A stretch of DNA of 64,000 bases from Archangiaceae bacterium (GTDB lineage Bacteria > Myxococcota > Myxococcia > Myxococcales > Myxococcaceae). Below the pieces are notes generated by a model, which was not told the origin of the DNA, ran no database searches, and was given only the letters and a program-made list of their open reading frames with translations. A program made the translations under genes and the position numbers. This document shows positions 35,456 through 44,454 of this stretch, piece by piece (the first letter of the stretch is position 1; every line of letters begins with the position of its first letter). Where the stretch lies: positions 124,001 to 188,000 of the forward strand of contig JADJNS010000022.1 of the NCBI GenBank assembly GCA_016714225.1. The letters are read 5' to 3'.

Positions 35456-37248
35456 TTCCGCAGCGTCACCACTCCCCGCCGAATCAGATCTTTCATCGTC
35501 TCCTCGACCTCGATCGGAGACGTGTCGAGCATCGCGATCACGTCGCGCGGGGGCACCCGTTCTTCGCAGATCAGCCGGGCCACCTCGAGCCACTGCTTGG
35601 GGCCGACCTGGCGGTACACCGCGTAGAGATCGGGGTTCACCTGCATCTCGTTGGCGGTGACCAAGAGGGTCTCGCGCACCCGGCGCTCGTTCTCGTTCAA
35701 GGTGCCGCAGCCCTGCTCGATCATCACCTCGGTGGGCAGGGTGAGCGACGCGGGCGAGTCGTAGGCGCCGGGGTGGAAGGTGGCCTCGGCGGCGCGCGAG
35801 GCGAGAAAGGCGTTGAACGCGCGCTCGGCGTCGGCGGTGTAGCGGCCGGCCACGGCGCTGGCGTGGGTGCAGCGGCCCTCGATGAAGAACAGCTCGTAGA
35901 CCGCCCAGCCGTCTTTGGCGTCGAGCTTGCCGGTGACCTGGGCCAGGGCGAGCTCGCGCAAGAGCCACTGCGGGCCGACCGTGGCCACCGAGACCGAGAA
36001 CGGCTGCCCCGACTTCACCTGCGTGAGGGTGGCCTCGCGCGGGGCGATCAGCTTCTTCACCTGCGAGACGAGCGGATCCAACCGGGTGCCTTTGGAGAAG
36101 TAGGCCTGGGCGCCGGCGTTCTGCGCGCGCAGCTGCTCGCGGTAGTCGTCGTGGCACGAGAGAAAGGCGATCGGCAGCTCGCGGGTGCGGTAGTCGTCGC
36201 GGAGCAGGCGGAGCATGCCCCAGCCGTCCATTCGGGGCATGTTGAGGTCGGCGATGATGGTGTCGAACTCGCCGCGCAGGGCGGTCTCGAAGCCCTCCAT
36301 GCCGTCTTGCGCGGTGGTCACCAGGAAGCCGTGCTTGGTGAACAGCGTCGAGAACATGCGGCAGAGCGACTCGTCGTCGTCGACCAGCAGGAGCCTGACC
36401 GGCTGGGCGCGCTTGGGAGCGGCCACCGCCGCCGGCTGGGCCTTGGCGATGGTCGGGGTGGGCTCGAGCGAGAACTCGAAGGCCAGCGGCTCGTCTTCGA
36501 CCGGCGCGGGGGGCGGCGTCTCGGGCAGGTCGGCCACCGCCACGCCCGCCACCACCGCCACCTCTTCGTCGGCGCCGTCTTCTTGGCCGACCTCGATCAC
36601 GACTCCGGTGCCGTCGCCGCCGCCGCCGACCTCGGAGAAGCGCCACTGCGCCGAGGGCTGCGCCACCATCGACACCAGCGCCTCGACGCCCTTGGTGGTC
36701 TTGAAGCGCGCGCTCTCGAGCTTGCCCAGCACGAAGGTGGCGGTGCCCTCTCTGGGGGTGCGGCCGTCGAAGGTGATCTGCCCCGAGCGGCGGGTGCGGC
36801 GCACGTGCTCGACCAGGCGGGCGAGCACGGTCGAGTCGCCGCTGCCGGCCACCACGCCGGTGCGCAGCCGCATCTCGTTCATCAGGGTGCGCAGCTCGGC
36901 GATGTGCTGGGTGGCCTTGAAGGGCATCTTCAGCATGCCGACCACGCCGGTGCGCAGGCCGGCGGTGAAGATGGCGTCTTGCACGTCGTCGCAGAGCAGC
37001 ACGATGGGCAGGGAGGCCAGCGAGACGTCGGTGGCGAGGGCCTCGAAGACGAACTGGGGCAGCTCGGCGGTGACGTCGCCGCGCACCATCAAGAGGTCAG
37101 GCTTCAGCTGGCGAATGCCGCCCAGGGTCTTCTGGCGATCGGTGACGAACCGGTAGAAGAGGCCGAACTGGTTGAAGCTCTGCGCCGCCGACGCCTGAAA
37201 GGCGCGGTCTTCGTCGATGGCGAGAATCTTCGGCCCCTGGCTGCTCAT
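35449..37248 (-). CDS. REC-PATAN-REC-PATAN response regulator, first receiver degenerate
   Basis: The 599-residue protein has an N-terminal receiver-like domain (about 1-120) in which the phosphoacceptor position reads MVRGD instead of the usual Asp, so it is probably not phosphorylated. A PATAN/DUF4388-like domain (about 135-200), a linker, and a second receiver (about 290-405) with an intact ADLNMPRMDGWGML phosphoacceptor region follow. A second PATAN-like domain (about 425-505) and a helical C-terminal domain ending EVEETMKDLIRRGVVTLRKA close it. It shares a 4-nt overlap with the upstream paralog. Output is unknown; there is no known DNA-binding or enzymatic domain. Confidence 0.85.
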   Translation of the reverse strand: MSSQGPKILAIDEDRAFQASAAQSFNQFGLFYRFVTDRQKTLGGIRQLKPDLLMVRGDVTAELPQFVFEALATDVSLASLPIVLLCDDVQDAIFTAGLRTGVVGMLKMPFKATQHIAELRTLMNEMRLRTGVVAGSGDSTVLARLVEHVRRTRRSGQITFDGRTPREGTATFVLGKLESARFKTTKGVEALVSMVAQPSAQWRFSEVGGGGDGTGVVIEVGQEDGADEEVAVVAGVAVADLPETPPPAPVEDEPLAFEFSLEPTPTIAKAQPAAVAAPKRAQPVRLLLVDDDESLCRMFSTLFTKHGFLVTTAQDGMEGFETALRGEFDTIIADLNMPRMDGWGMLRLLRDDYRTRELPIAFLSCHDDYREQLRAQNAGAQAYFSKGTRLDPLVSQVKKLIAPREATLTQVKSGQPFSVSVATVGPQWLLRELALAQVTGKLDAKDGWAVYELFFIEGRCTHASAVAGRYTADAERAFNAFLASRAAEATFHPGAYDSPASLTLPTEVMIEQGCGTLNENERRVRETLLVTANEMQVNPDLYAVYRQVGPKQWLEVARLICEERVPPRDVIAMLDTSPIEVEETMKDLIRRGVVTLRKA

Positions 37249-38873
37249 GAGAGCGTGATGACCCCCCGGCGGAGCATCTCGACCAGCGAAGCGCGGACCT
37301 CGTCGTCGGGAAACTCGAGGTGCGCCGAGAGCTGCGAGGGCGCTACCTGATCTTCGCACAGCGCGCGCGCGAGCTGCACGTCGCGGCTGCTCGCGACCCG
37401 CAAGAACAGCTGGTACAGCTCGGGGTCTGGGGCGGCGAACCTCGCCGAGGTGAGCTTCTCTTCCATCACCTTGCGCTCGAGGCGGGTGACGGCGCCCAGC
37501 GCCTCGGTGAGCGCGTCGAGCAACAGCGGGCGATCGCCGGCGTCTTGCCCATCGATGGGCGCCAGCACCGCGCGGGCGCCGCGAGAGACGATCAGCGAGA
37601 CCATCGCCAGCACGCCGCTGGCCGAGCGGGGGCCCGAGCTGGCCGAGGCCTTCACCAGCCGGCCGCGCTGCACCGCCAGCGAGTAGCGGCCCCACTCGTC
37701 GCGCGCGTGCACGGTGTACGAGCCCTCGAGCTCGCCCAGCACGCGCAAGAGCCACACCGGGCCCACCACGCTGAGCTCGAGGTCGCCGATCGCCTCGCGC
37801 TGGCGAATCAGCCCGTGTGCGGCGACGCGCGGCTGAGCCAGCTTGCGCACGTGCTGCACCAGCTCGTCAGAGTGGCCGGTCTTGGCCAGGTAGTCGTGGG
37901 CGCCCGAGCGCGCCGCGCGCAGCGTCTCGCGGTAGTCGTCGTGGGCCGAGAGAAACAGCACCGGCGCCTCGCGCATGCGCGCGTCGGCCTTGAGCAGGCG
38001 GAGCATGCCCCAGCCGTCGAGCACCGGCATGTTGAGGTCGGCCACCACCACGTCGAAGTCCTGGTTCTGGGCTTTGCGGTGACCCTCGTCGCCGTCGACG
38101 GCCTCGACCACCTCGAAGAACGAGCGCTTGAGCTGCAGCGCGGCGAGCTTGCGCACGTCGGCGTCGTCGTCGACGACCAGCACGCGCGCCTTGTAGTGCG
38201 AGGGGTCGGGAGGAGCCGCGGGCTGGCCGATGGGGGTGAGCCACGACTGGCCGGGCATCTCGAAGCGCCACACCCCGTCTTCGAGCGCCAGCATCTCGTC
38301 GAGCGCCGGAGTGCCCTCGAGGGGGCCCAGGCGCGCGCCGGTCATTTCTCCGTCAGCGAGCGTGGCGCGGCCCTCGAACGGGGTGCCGGGGTTCACCGCC
38401 ATCACCCCGGTGACCTTCTCGCGCCGAAGGAACTGCAGCACCCGGTGGCGAAGCCGCTCGGCGTCGCTGGGCAGGTAGTCTTCGTCGGCCGGCAGACCGG
38501 GCTCGTCGAGCAGCCGCTCGAGCCTGCGCACGTGGCGCTCGGGGTCGAAGGGCTTGCGCCAGATGTCAGAGGCGCCGGCGAGCAGCGCGCGCAGATCTTC
38601 GCGCGGGTGCATGTTGCCGGTGAGAAAGACCACCTTGGTGCGGTGCAGCTCTTTGAAGCGGCGCATCGAGCGGGCCACCTCGTAGCCGTTGAGCACCGGC
38701 ATCGAGAGATCGAGCACCAGCACGTCGGGCTTGAAGCTCTGCGCGGTGGGAATGGCGAGGGTGGGAAACTGGCACAGCTGCACGGTGTGGCCCGCGGCGT
38801 AGAGCGCATCGCCGACCTGCCGGAGCACCAGCTCGTCGTCGTCGACCAGCATCACCCGGGGAGAAGGCCTCAT
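37245..38873 (-). CDS. REC-PATAN-REC-PATAN response regulator
   Basis: The 542-residue protein has two receiver domains with intact phosphoacceptor regions (VLDLSMPVLNG about residue 55 and ADLNMPVLDGWGML about 275), separated by a PATAN/DUF4388-like domain (about 140-205). A second PATAN-like region and a helical C-terminal domain ending EVRASLVEMLRRGVITLS close it. It is clearly a paralog of the next gene downstream (both share LNMP-x-x-DGWGMLRLL and HDDYRExLRA). It overlaps the CAP/SCP gene by 4 nt upstream and its paralog by 4 nt downstream, so all four genes form one operon. Confidence 0.87.
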   Translation of the reverse strand: MRPSPRVMLVDDDELVLRQVGDALYAAGHTVQLCQFPTLAIPTAQSFKPDVLVLDLSMPVLNGYEVARSMRRFKELHRTKVVFLTGNMHPREDLRALLAGASDIWRKPFDPERHVRRLERLLDEPGLPADEDYLPSDAERLRHRVLQFLRREKVTGVMAVNPGTPFEGRATLADGEMTGARLGPLEGTPALDEMLALEDGVWRFEMPGQSWLTPIGQPAAPPDPSHYKARVLVVDDDADVRKLAALQLKRSFFEVVEAVDGDEGHRKAQNQDFDVVVADLNMPVLDGWGMLRLLKADARMREAPVLFLSAHDDYRETLRAARSGAHDYLAKTGHSDELVQHVRKLAQPRVAAHGLIRQREAIGDLELSVVGPVWLLRVLGELEGSYTVHARDEWGRYSLAVQRGRLVKASASSGPRSASGVLAMVSLIVSRGARAVLAPIDGQDAGDRPLLLDALTEALGAVTRLERKVMEEKLTSARFAAPDPELYQLFLRVASSRDVQLARALCEDQVAPSQLSAHLEFPDDEVRASLVEMLRRGVITLS

Positions 38874-40357
38874 CGCAAGGTCCCGTAGACTACGACCACC
38901 CAGTACTTGTCTCGACCGAAAGTGGGCGAGTCGCCGTGGGCCAGGCCCACGCTGACCAGGTTGGCGCCGGGGTCGGCGAGGTTCTTCGACTCGGTGATGA
39001 GGGTGGGGCTGTCGGCCACGAAGAAGTCGACGGTGGCCGAGCTCAGGTCGTCGCGCAGCGCGAACACCCGATCGTGCAGCCGCTGCCCGTCGAGGGTGGC
39101 CTTGGGCAGGTTGAGCTGCAGCGCCTTGCGGGCGTGCTCTTTGAGCAGCTCTTCGAGACCCTGCGCGCGCGAGAGCGCCTTGAGGCCCTTCGCCTTGCGC
39201 GCGGCGAACAGCGCGGCGTACGCCTGATCGACGGGGTCGGCGGTGCTCTGGGCCTCGACCGGCGCGGCGAGCACCTCGACGAGCACCAGCTGCCCGTCGG
39301 CGCGCGCGGCCGCGCCGATGCCGGCGACGGTGTAGCCGGGCTCCATCAGGTTCTTGCGGTGGCCGGGGCTGTGCTCGATGCCGAAGTGCGCTGCCAGCGG
39401 CCCGCTGGCGAGGCCGAGGTTCTCGCCCGCCGAGGTGTAGCCGTAGCCAGCGGCCTTGAGGCGGGCGCGCACGTCGCTGCCGTCGGGCGCGACGTGGGCG
39501 AAGAACTGCTCGTCGGCCATGCGCCTCGCGTAGGCGGCGGCCACGGCGTCGAGGGCGGGGTCGGGCGCGAGCGCGGCGAGGGCGTGGCCGGCGCGCAGCT
39601 TGTTGATGCGCTCGAGCACCTGGCGGCGAACCTGCGCGGGCTCTTTCGGCTCGATCTCGGCCACGCGGCGGCCGGTCTGCGCCTTGTCGCCGACGTCGAC
39701 GAAGAAGAGCGCGGCGACCTCGGGCCCGCGATCTCCGCGCGCGAGCAGCTCGACGGTGTGGCGGCCGTCGGTGGGAAAGTCGAGGGTGGCGCACCAGGCG
39801 TCTTGCGCGCGGGCCATGCCGAGGTGGTCGACGTCGCCCTTGGGGCGGGTCACGTAGACGTCGGCGGTGACCAGATGAGAGGCGAGGGTGGCGCACAGCT
39901 TCTGCTTCGCGCCGCGCTTGGGGAGCCGGTGGGGAAAGGGCTGCAGCTCGGCCTTGCGGTCGGCGAGCAGCACCACGATGGCCGAGCGATCTGCGGCGAC
40001 GTCTTCGACCGCGCCGATGCCGAGGTGGGTGGCGGCTTCTTGAGCGAAGTCTTTTCGCTCGAGCAGGGCCTTGAGGGGCTCCGAGCGGGGGCTGCCGCGC
40101 AGCACCAGCGCGCGCGGGGTGGGGTCGGTGGCGCCGGCCTCGCTGACCACCGCGGTGAGGTTGCTGACCTCGGCGGCGTCGGCGGCCGAGCTGTCGAGCG
40201 CCTGCTGGGCGAGCGCGCGGGCCGCCTTGCTGAGGGCCAGGTCGGTGGTGGGGTTCGAGCGGCCGACGCGCTCGTACTGCTGCACGACGAACCGCTGGGC
40301 CTCGGTCTCCATCGGCTGCGCCGGGCCCGCGAGCGCGAGCACGAGCAGGGCGATCAT
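38870..40357 (-). CDS. exported CAP/SCP-domain protein
   Basis: The ATG 40355-40357 (MIALLVLALAGPAQP) starts a 495-residue protein with a short signal peptide. An N-terminal helical and beta region (about 15-230) has no recognised family. The CAP/SCP domain (about 250-370) shows the signature HSPGHRKNLMEPGYTVAGIG. A C-terminal region (about 385-495) ends in a strand pattern like the end of a CAP domain and may be a second, degenerate copy. CAP domains occur in secreted proteins that bind lipids or cell walls. It overlaps its neighbours by 4 nt on both sides. Confidence 0.82.
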   Translation of the reverse strand: MIALLVLALAGPAQPMETEAQRFVVQQYERVGRSNPTTDLALSKAARALAQQALDSSAADAAEVSNLTAVVSEAGATDPTPRALVLRGSPRSEPLKALLERKDFAQEAATHLGIGAVEDVAADRSAIVVLLADRKAELQPFPHRLPKRGAKQKLCATLASHLVTADVYVTRPKGDVDHLGMARAQDAWCATLDFPTDGRHTVELLARGDRGPEVAALFFVDVGDKAQTGRRVAEIEPKEPAQVRRQVLERINKLRAGHALAALAPDPALDAVAAAYARRMADEQFFAHVAPDGSDVRARLKAAGYGYTSAGENLGLASGPLAAHFGIEHSPGHRKNLMEPGYTVAGIGAAARADGQLVLVEVLAAPVEAQSTADPVDQAYAALFAARKAKGLKALSRAQGLEELLKEHARKALQLNLPKATLDGQRLHDRVFALRDDLSSATVDFFVADSPTLITESKNLADPGANLVSVGLAHGDSPTFGRDKYWVVVVYGTLR

Positions 40358-40668
40358 CGCGGGGTCTCCCCGCCCGCCGGGGCGCCGCGCAGCTGCAGCC
40401 GCAGCGAGCGAATGCCGAGCTTGGGGCTGAGGCGGGCGATCAGCGTCTTCTCTTGCGAGGCCAGCGCCTGCACCCACTGGGCGCTGGCGCAGGAGATCAC
40501 CAGCGCGTCGCCGTACCAGGCGACCGGCTCGCAGTTGCGCGCGATCTGGGGGCCGACCGCTTCAGCCCACACCGGCACGAGCGCCGCCGTCGAGCCGCTG
40601 GTCTTGACCACTTCGATCGCGGCGGTCTGCATCAGCTCTCTCAATGACGCAAAGCGGTGCGACGCCAC
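40354..40668 (-). CDS. DUF721 / DciA-like protein
   Basis: I place the start at GTG 40666-40668 (VASHRFASLRELM), giving 104 residues; the frame is open further upstream. The sequence VWAEAVGPQIARNCEPVAWYGDALVISCAS and the following WVQALASQEKTLIARLSP match the DUF721/DciA family, which helps load the replicative helicase DnaB onto origins. That role is established for other DciA proteins and inferred here. It is the first gene of an operon with the CAP/SCP protein and the two REC-PATAN regulators (ATGA overlap). Confidence 0.78.
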   Translation of the reverse strand: MASHRFASLRELMQTAAIEVVKTSGSTAALVPVWAEAVGPQIARNCEPVAWYGDALVISCASAQWVQALASQEKTLIARLSPKLGIRSLRLQLRGAPAGGETPR

Positions 40669-40738
40669 GGTCAGGGAATATGGCGCAAGCGAGCACCACT
40701 GTCGCGGAGCACCGCTGGAACTCTGCGTTTCGCCTCGA

Positions 40739-40767
40739 TTGACATCACCCCCCCGCATCCGTCAAAT
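40739..40767 (+). promoter_or_regulatory. strong sigma-70-type promoter for the large lipoprotein gene
   Basis: TTGACA (40739-40744), a perfect -35, is spaced 17 nt from TCAAAT (40762-40767), a fair -10. Transcription would begin near 40774, leaving a leader of about 48 nt to the ATG at 40822, which has AGGAG upstream. It lies in the divergent region opposite the DciA-like operon. Confidence 0.6.
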
Positions 40768-40821
40768 GCGCCGCCTTTCTTGCATCGGTCTATTCATTTT
40801 CCGCGCCCCAAGGAGTTCCGC

Positions 40822-43455
40822 ATGCATCTCGTTCGCGTAGGATTTTTCGCCGGCCTGCTCGGCCTGGCCCTGATCGGCTGTGGAGGGTCGAAGCCCACGA
40901 CTGACGGTGGCACGGGTGGTGGCGGCGGCGGCGGCTGCTTCGACAGCGTCGACTGCCCGGACCCGAACCTCTTCTACTGCAACACCACCATCTCGGAGTG
41001 CGTGCCGGCGTGCCGCACCTCTGAAGACTGCAAAGACTCGGTGCGCGGCCAGTACAAGCTCGACTACTGCAGCGGCGGCCTGGGCTGCCAGTGCGACGAC
41101 GGCGCCTGCGTGGGCAGCGTCTGCGGCAGCGACAGCGACTGCGGCACGCAGGTCTGCCGCAACGGCCAGTGCGTCGACGCTCCGGCGGCGACCACGGTCA
41201 CCCGCTGCAGCGTGCTGCCCGACTACGCGGTGCTGAAGGCAGGCACCACCCAGAAGTTCAGCGTCGAGGCGTTCGACACCGCGGGCAACCCGGTGGTGCT
41301 GAACGCGGGCGTGACCTGGGCGGCAGGCGCGGTCGGCGGCAGCGTCGCCGGCACCGGCAACTCGGTGGTCTACACCGCGCCCAGCGCGGCGGCGGCTGAA
41401 GGCGTGGGCCCCACCGCGACCATCGGCACGGTCAGCTGCTCGGCGAAGATCGTCAGCCTCGACGGCACCGTGGCGGCGAGCGAGATCGCCGTGGTGGTCA
41501 CCGACGAGCTCACCGGCCGCGGCATCAGCGGCGCGACCGTGCTGGCCAGCGACACCGCGGGTGCGGCGATCGGCGCCACCGCGATGACCAACGCGAGCGG
41601 CTACGCCAAGCTCACCGGCGTCACCGGCACCGAGGTGAACGTCAGCGTGTTCTCGACCAGCTACAACTACCTCACCATCGCCAACTACGACGTGGCGGGA
41701 GGGTCGCGCTTCCTCTCGGCGGTGCTGCGCCGTCACCAGACCGACAAGTACGGCGGCCAGAAGGGCACCTTCAACAACGTGCCCTCGAGCAGCAACGTGC
41801 ACGCCGGCCTGGCGGGCATGTCGATCGCCGGCTCGGTGGTCGACCTCTCGTTCCAGCAGCTGCTGGGCAACACGATTCCGACCCGGGTGAAGATCGGCAA
41901 CGCCATCGATCAGATGAACGTGCCGCTGCCCGCGGGCGTGTACCTGGGCTTCTCGAGCGAGAACATCAAGACCGACATCTCGGCGCAGGGCCTCGCGGGC
42001 GTGTGCGCGGACGACGCGAAGACCCGCGCCGGCACCTGCGGCACCCGCACCGGCTGGGCGCTCTCGGGCGACGTGCCGATCGGCGACCTGCCCATCGACG
42101 CCTTCGCGGGCGGGGTGAGCATGATCGACTACGCCTCGGTGCTGAGCCGCATCATTCCCATCTTCAAGAAGTTCAACTCGTCGGTGATTCGCGACGTCGA
42201 GTTCTCGCTGAAAGACACCCCGCGCACCAACGGCGTGCCCGACTTCAGCAGCACGGCCGAGTTCACCGCGAAGAACCACGAGTTCTCGGTGAAGGCCGAC
42301 GGCACCGGCGCGGTGCCGCTGGCGTTCAACTTCGTCAACCGCATTCCCGACCTGCCGAAGTTCCGTAACAACTACGTCGACGGCCTGGTGATGCTCGGTG
42401 GGGCGAACGTGCCCGGCCGCGGCGTGGTTCCGCTCGGCCTCGGCGTGGCGGTCAACGACAACGGCGACGCGAAGATCGACAAGTCGATGGACCTGTCGGC
42501 CCCGGGCCTGGTGCAGCTGCGCATGGCGCCGACCCACCACGGCATCGAAGGCACCGAGTACGGCGTGCTGGCGCTCGGCCTGCCGTTCAAGGCGTTCACC
42601 GACGTCTCGGCGGGCATCTCGATCTCGGGCCTGTTCGCACACCCGGCGGGCAACAAGCTGGCGTTCGACCCGACCGGCGCGAGCGCCGACAAGATCCTCG
42701 ACTTCGGCGCTGGCGGCACCACCTTCCCCATGCTGCCCGAGGGCGCGAAGTACAACTACTCGGCGGCGGCGAGCGGCGGCCTGAGCCCGCGCACCTTCCG
42801 CATTCCCACGTTCACCACCACCGCCAACGCGACCACCGCGGTGCGCGTGTCGTTCGCCGACAACTTCGACCACCGCTGGGTGGTGCTGGCCGACCCGGCC
42901 AAGGTGGCGGCGGGCGTGACGTTGCCGGTGCCTCCGAGCGGCACCGTCGATCGCACCTTCGCCAACGGCAACGCGGCGAGCGGCCGGTCGACCCTGCTGG
43001 TGCAGACGGTGCGCCTGTCGGAGACCCCGGCGGCCGCGTCGCCTCCGCTGCTCACCTACCGCGCGCTGGTCGAGGCCAACGGCACCAACGCCGACCGCAT
43101 GACCGACTTCACCACCGGCTTCGCGTTCATCGACTACGGCGCGCCGAGCATCGGGTGGAAGACGCCGATGAACAACGGCACCATCACCCACGGCATGAGC
43201 GCGACCGTCACCGTGAACCACTTCAAGGTGGGCGCGACCGACGACGGCTACGTGAAGGTCACGTTCACCGGCGGCACCGGCTGCACCGACGCCACCGGCA
43301 TGGCCGACACCTCGATGGGGAAGGGTGAGATTCCCGTCGTCATTCCCGCCGGCTGCACCGGCACGGGCATCACCGCCAAGGCCTCGCTGGTCGACATCAA
43401 CGGCGCCGACCTGAGCCCGGCGGTCAGCTCGACCATCACCATCACCGTCAACTGA
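40822..43455 (+). CDS. very large Cys-rich lipoprotein, unknown function
   Basis: The 877-residue protein starts at ATG 40822 with AGGAG upstream. It has a lipoprotein leader with lipobox LIGC (Cys20), then a Gly/Thr linker, then about 90 residues with some 14 Cys in short pairs (CFDSVDCPDPN, CSGGLGCQCDDGACVG and so on), typical of disulfide-rich modules. A long beta-rich region follows, containing an immunoglobulin-like strand series and what looks like a carboxypeptidase-regulatory-like domain (about 210-300). It is probably displayed on the outer membrane or exported. No enzyme motif is seen. It is followed by a hairpin and then the FHA-GGEEF gene. Confidence 0.8.
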   Translation: MHLVRVGFFAGLLGLALIGCGGSKPTTDGGTGGGGGGGCFDSVDCPDPNLFYCNTTISECVPACRTSEDCKDSVRGQYKLDYCSGGLGCQCDDGACVGSVCGSDSDCGTQVCRNGQCVDAPAATTVTRCSVLPDYAVLKAGTTQKFSVEAFDTAGNPVVLNAGVTWAAGAVGGSVAGTGNSVVYTAPSAAAAEGVGPTATIGTVSCSAKIVSLDGTVAASEIAVVVTDELTGRGISGATVLASDTAGAAIGATAMTNASGYAKLTGVTGTEVNVSVFSTSYNYLTIANYDVAGGSRFLSAVLRRHQTDKYGGQKGTFNNVPSSSNVHAGLAGMSIAGSVVDLSFQQLLGNTIPTRVKIGNAIDQMNVPLPAGVYLGFSSENIKTDISAQGLAGVCADDAKTRAGTCGTRTGWALSGDVPIGDLPIDAFAGGVSMIDYASVLSRIIPIFKKFNSSVIRDVEFSLKDTPRTNGVPDFSSTAEFTAKNHEFSVKADGTGAVPLAFNFVNRIPDLPKFRNNYVDGLVMLGGANVPGRGVVPLGLGVAVNDNGDAKIDKSMDLSAPGLVQLRMAPTHHGIEGTEYGVLALGLPFKAFTDVSAGISISGLFAHPAGNKLAFDPTGASADKILDFGAGGTTFPMLPEGAKYNYSAAASGGLSPRTFRIPTFTTTANATTAVRVSFADNFDHRWVVLADPAKVAAGVTLPVPPSGTVDRTFANGNAASGRSTLLVQTVRLSETPAAASPPLLTYRALVEANGTNADRMTDFTTGFAFIDYGAPSIGWKTPMNNGTITHGMSATVTVNHFKVGATDDGYVKVTFTGGTGCTDATGMADTSMGKGEIPVVIPAGCTGTGITAKASLVDINGADLSPAVSSTITITVN

Positions 43456-43464
43456 AACCCGTCG

Positions 43465-43512
43465 CCCACCGCCTTCTCTCCCCCATGCGCTGGGGAGAGA
43501 AGGCCGGGTGGG
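43465..43512. terminator. long hairpin after the large lipoprotein gene
   Basis: A perfect 13-bp inverted repeat, GCCTTCTCTCCCC (43471-43483) and GGGGAGAGAAGGC (43492-43504), has an 8-nt loop. It extends by six more pairs beyond a 2-nt bulge (43465-43470 with 43507-43512). No T-run follows, so it is either a factor-dependent terminator or an interspersed hairpin element. Confidence 0.5.
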
Positions 43513-43555
43513 AACTGGTAGCGGCTCGAGGCTCTGCTACATTCCGCTGCACCGC

Positions 43556-44437
43556 ATGGCCAAGACGAAGACCGTCGTCACGGTCATCTCGAAGATCTCC
43601 GACCGGCCGGTGAACCGCGACGCGGCGCTGGTGGTGATTCACGGCCTCGACCTGGGCCGCAAGTACGACTTGATGAAAGAGCAGACCGTGGTCGGTCGCT
43701 CGTCGAAGGCCGACATTCAGGTCGACCAAGAGGCGATCAGCCGCAACCACGCGCGCTTCAGCATCAGCGGCAGCCGGGTCTCGCTGAAAGATCTCGGCTC
43801 GACCAACGGCACCTACGTCAACGACGAGATGATCGCCGGCGAGATGGTGCTGCGCAACGGCGACCTGGTGAAGCTCGGTCGCACCATCTTCAAGTTCATC
43901 GCCGGCGGGAACATCGAGTCGGCGTACCACGACGAGATCTACCGGCTCACCACCGTCGACGGGCTCACCCAGGTCTTCAACCGCCGCTACTTCGAAGACA
44001 CGGTCGAGCGGGAGATCTCACGCTGCCACCGGTACGCCCGCCAGCTCGCGCTGGTGATGGTCGACATCGATCGCTTCAAGCTGATCAACGACAACTTCGG
44101 TCACCTCGCCGGAGATCACGTGCTCAAGCACGTGGCCTCGGCGATCAAGACGCGCATTCGCCGCGAAGACATTCTCGCCCGCTACGGCGGTGAAGAGTTC
44201 GCGCTGCTGCTGCCCGAGGTCGACGTGAAGGGCGCCGCGGCGCTGGCCGAGAAGGTGCGCAAGCTGATCGAGAAGCAGAAGTTCGAGTTCGACAAGCAGG
44301 AGATCCCCGTGACGATCTCTGCCGGGGTGGCCGGGCTGGCCACGCCCACCTACGAGGCGGCCGACCTGGTGCGCGCCGCCGACACCCAGCTGTACGCCGC
44401 GAAGAGCGAAGGCCGCAACCGGGTCTGTTCGACCTGA
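43556..44437 (+). CDS. FHA-domain GGEEF diguanylate cyclase
   Basis: The ATG 43556 (MAKTKTVVTVISK) gives 293 residues. The N-terminal FHA domain (about 25-105) has VVGRSSKADI, ISRNHARF and DLGSTNGTYVN, the phosphothreonine-binding signature. A linker leads to a GGDEF domain whose active site reads RYGGEEFALLLPE, and an allosteric RRED motif sits five residues before it, the typical product-inhibition I-site. So this protein is expected to make c-di-GMP and to be feedback-inhibited. It links Ser/Thr-kinase signalling, common in myxobacteria, to c-di-GMP. It is followed by the AGGX-repeat lipoprotein after 17 nt. Confidence 0.94.
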   Translation: MAKTKTVVTVISKISDRPVNRDAALVVIHGLDLGRKYDLMKEQTVVGRSSKADIQVDQEAISRNHARFSISGSRVSLKDLGSTNGTYVNDEMIAGEMVLRNGDLVKLGRTIFKFIAGGNIESAYHDEIYRLTTVDGLTQVFNRRYFEDTVEREISRCHRYARQLALVMVDIDRFKLINDNFGHLAGDHVLKHVASAIKTRIRREDILARYGGEEFALLLPEVDVKGAAALAEKVRKLIEKQKFEFDKQEIPVTISAGVAGLATPTYEAADLVRAADTQLYAAKSEGRNRVCST

Positions 44438-44454
44438 AGGAGCTGGAGCGCGCC

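Noticed and set aside
40762..43221. An 819-codon open frame on the minus strand opposite the large lipoprotein
   Set aside because: It is antisense to the lipoprotein gene, which has a promoter, a ribosome-binding site and a lipobox; the frame itself has the biased composition of antisense reading.
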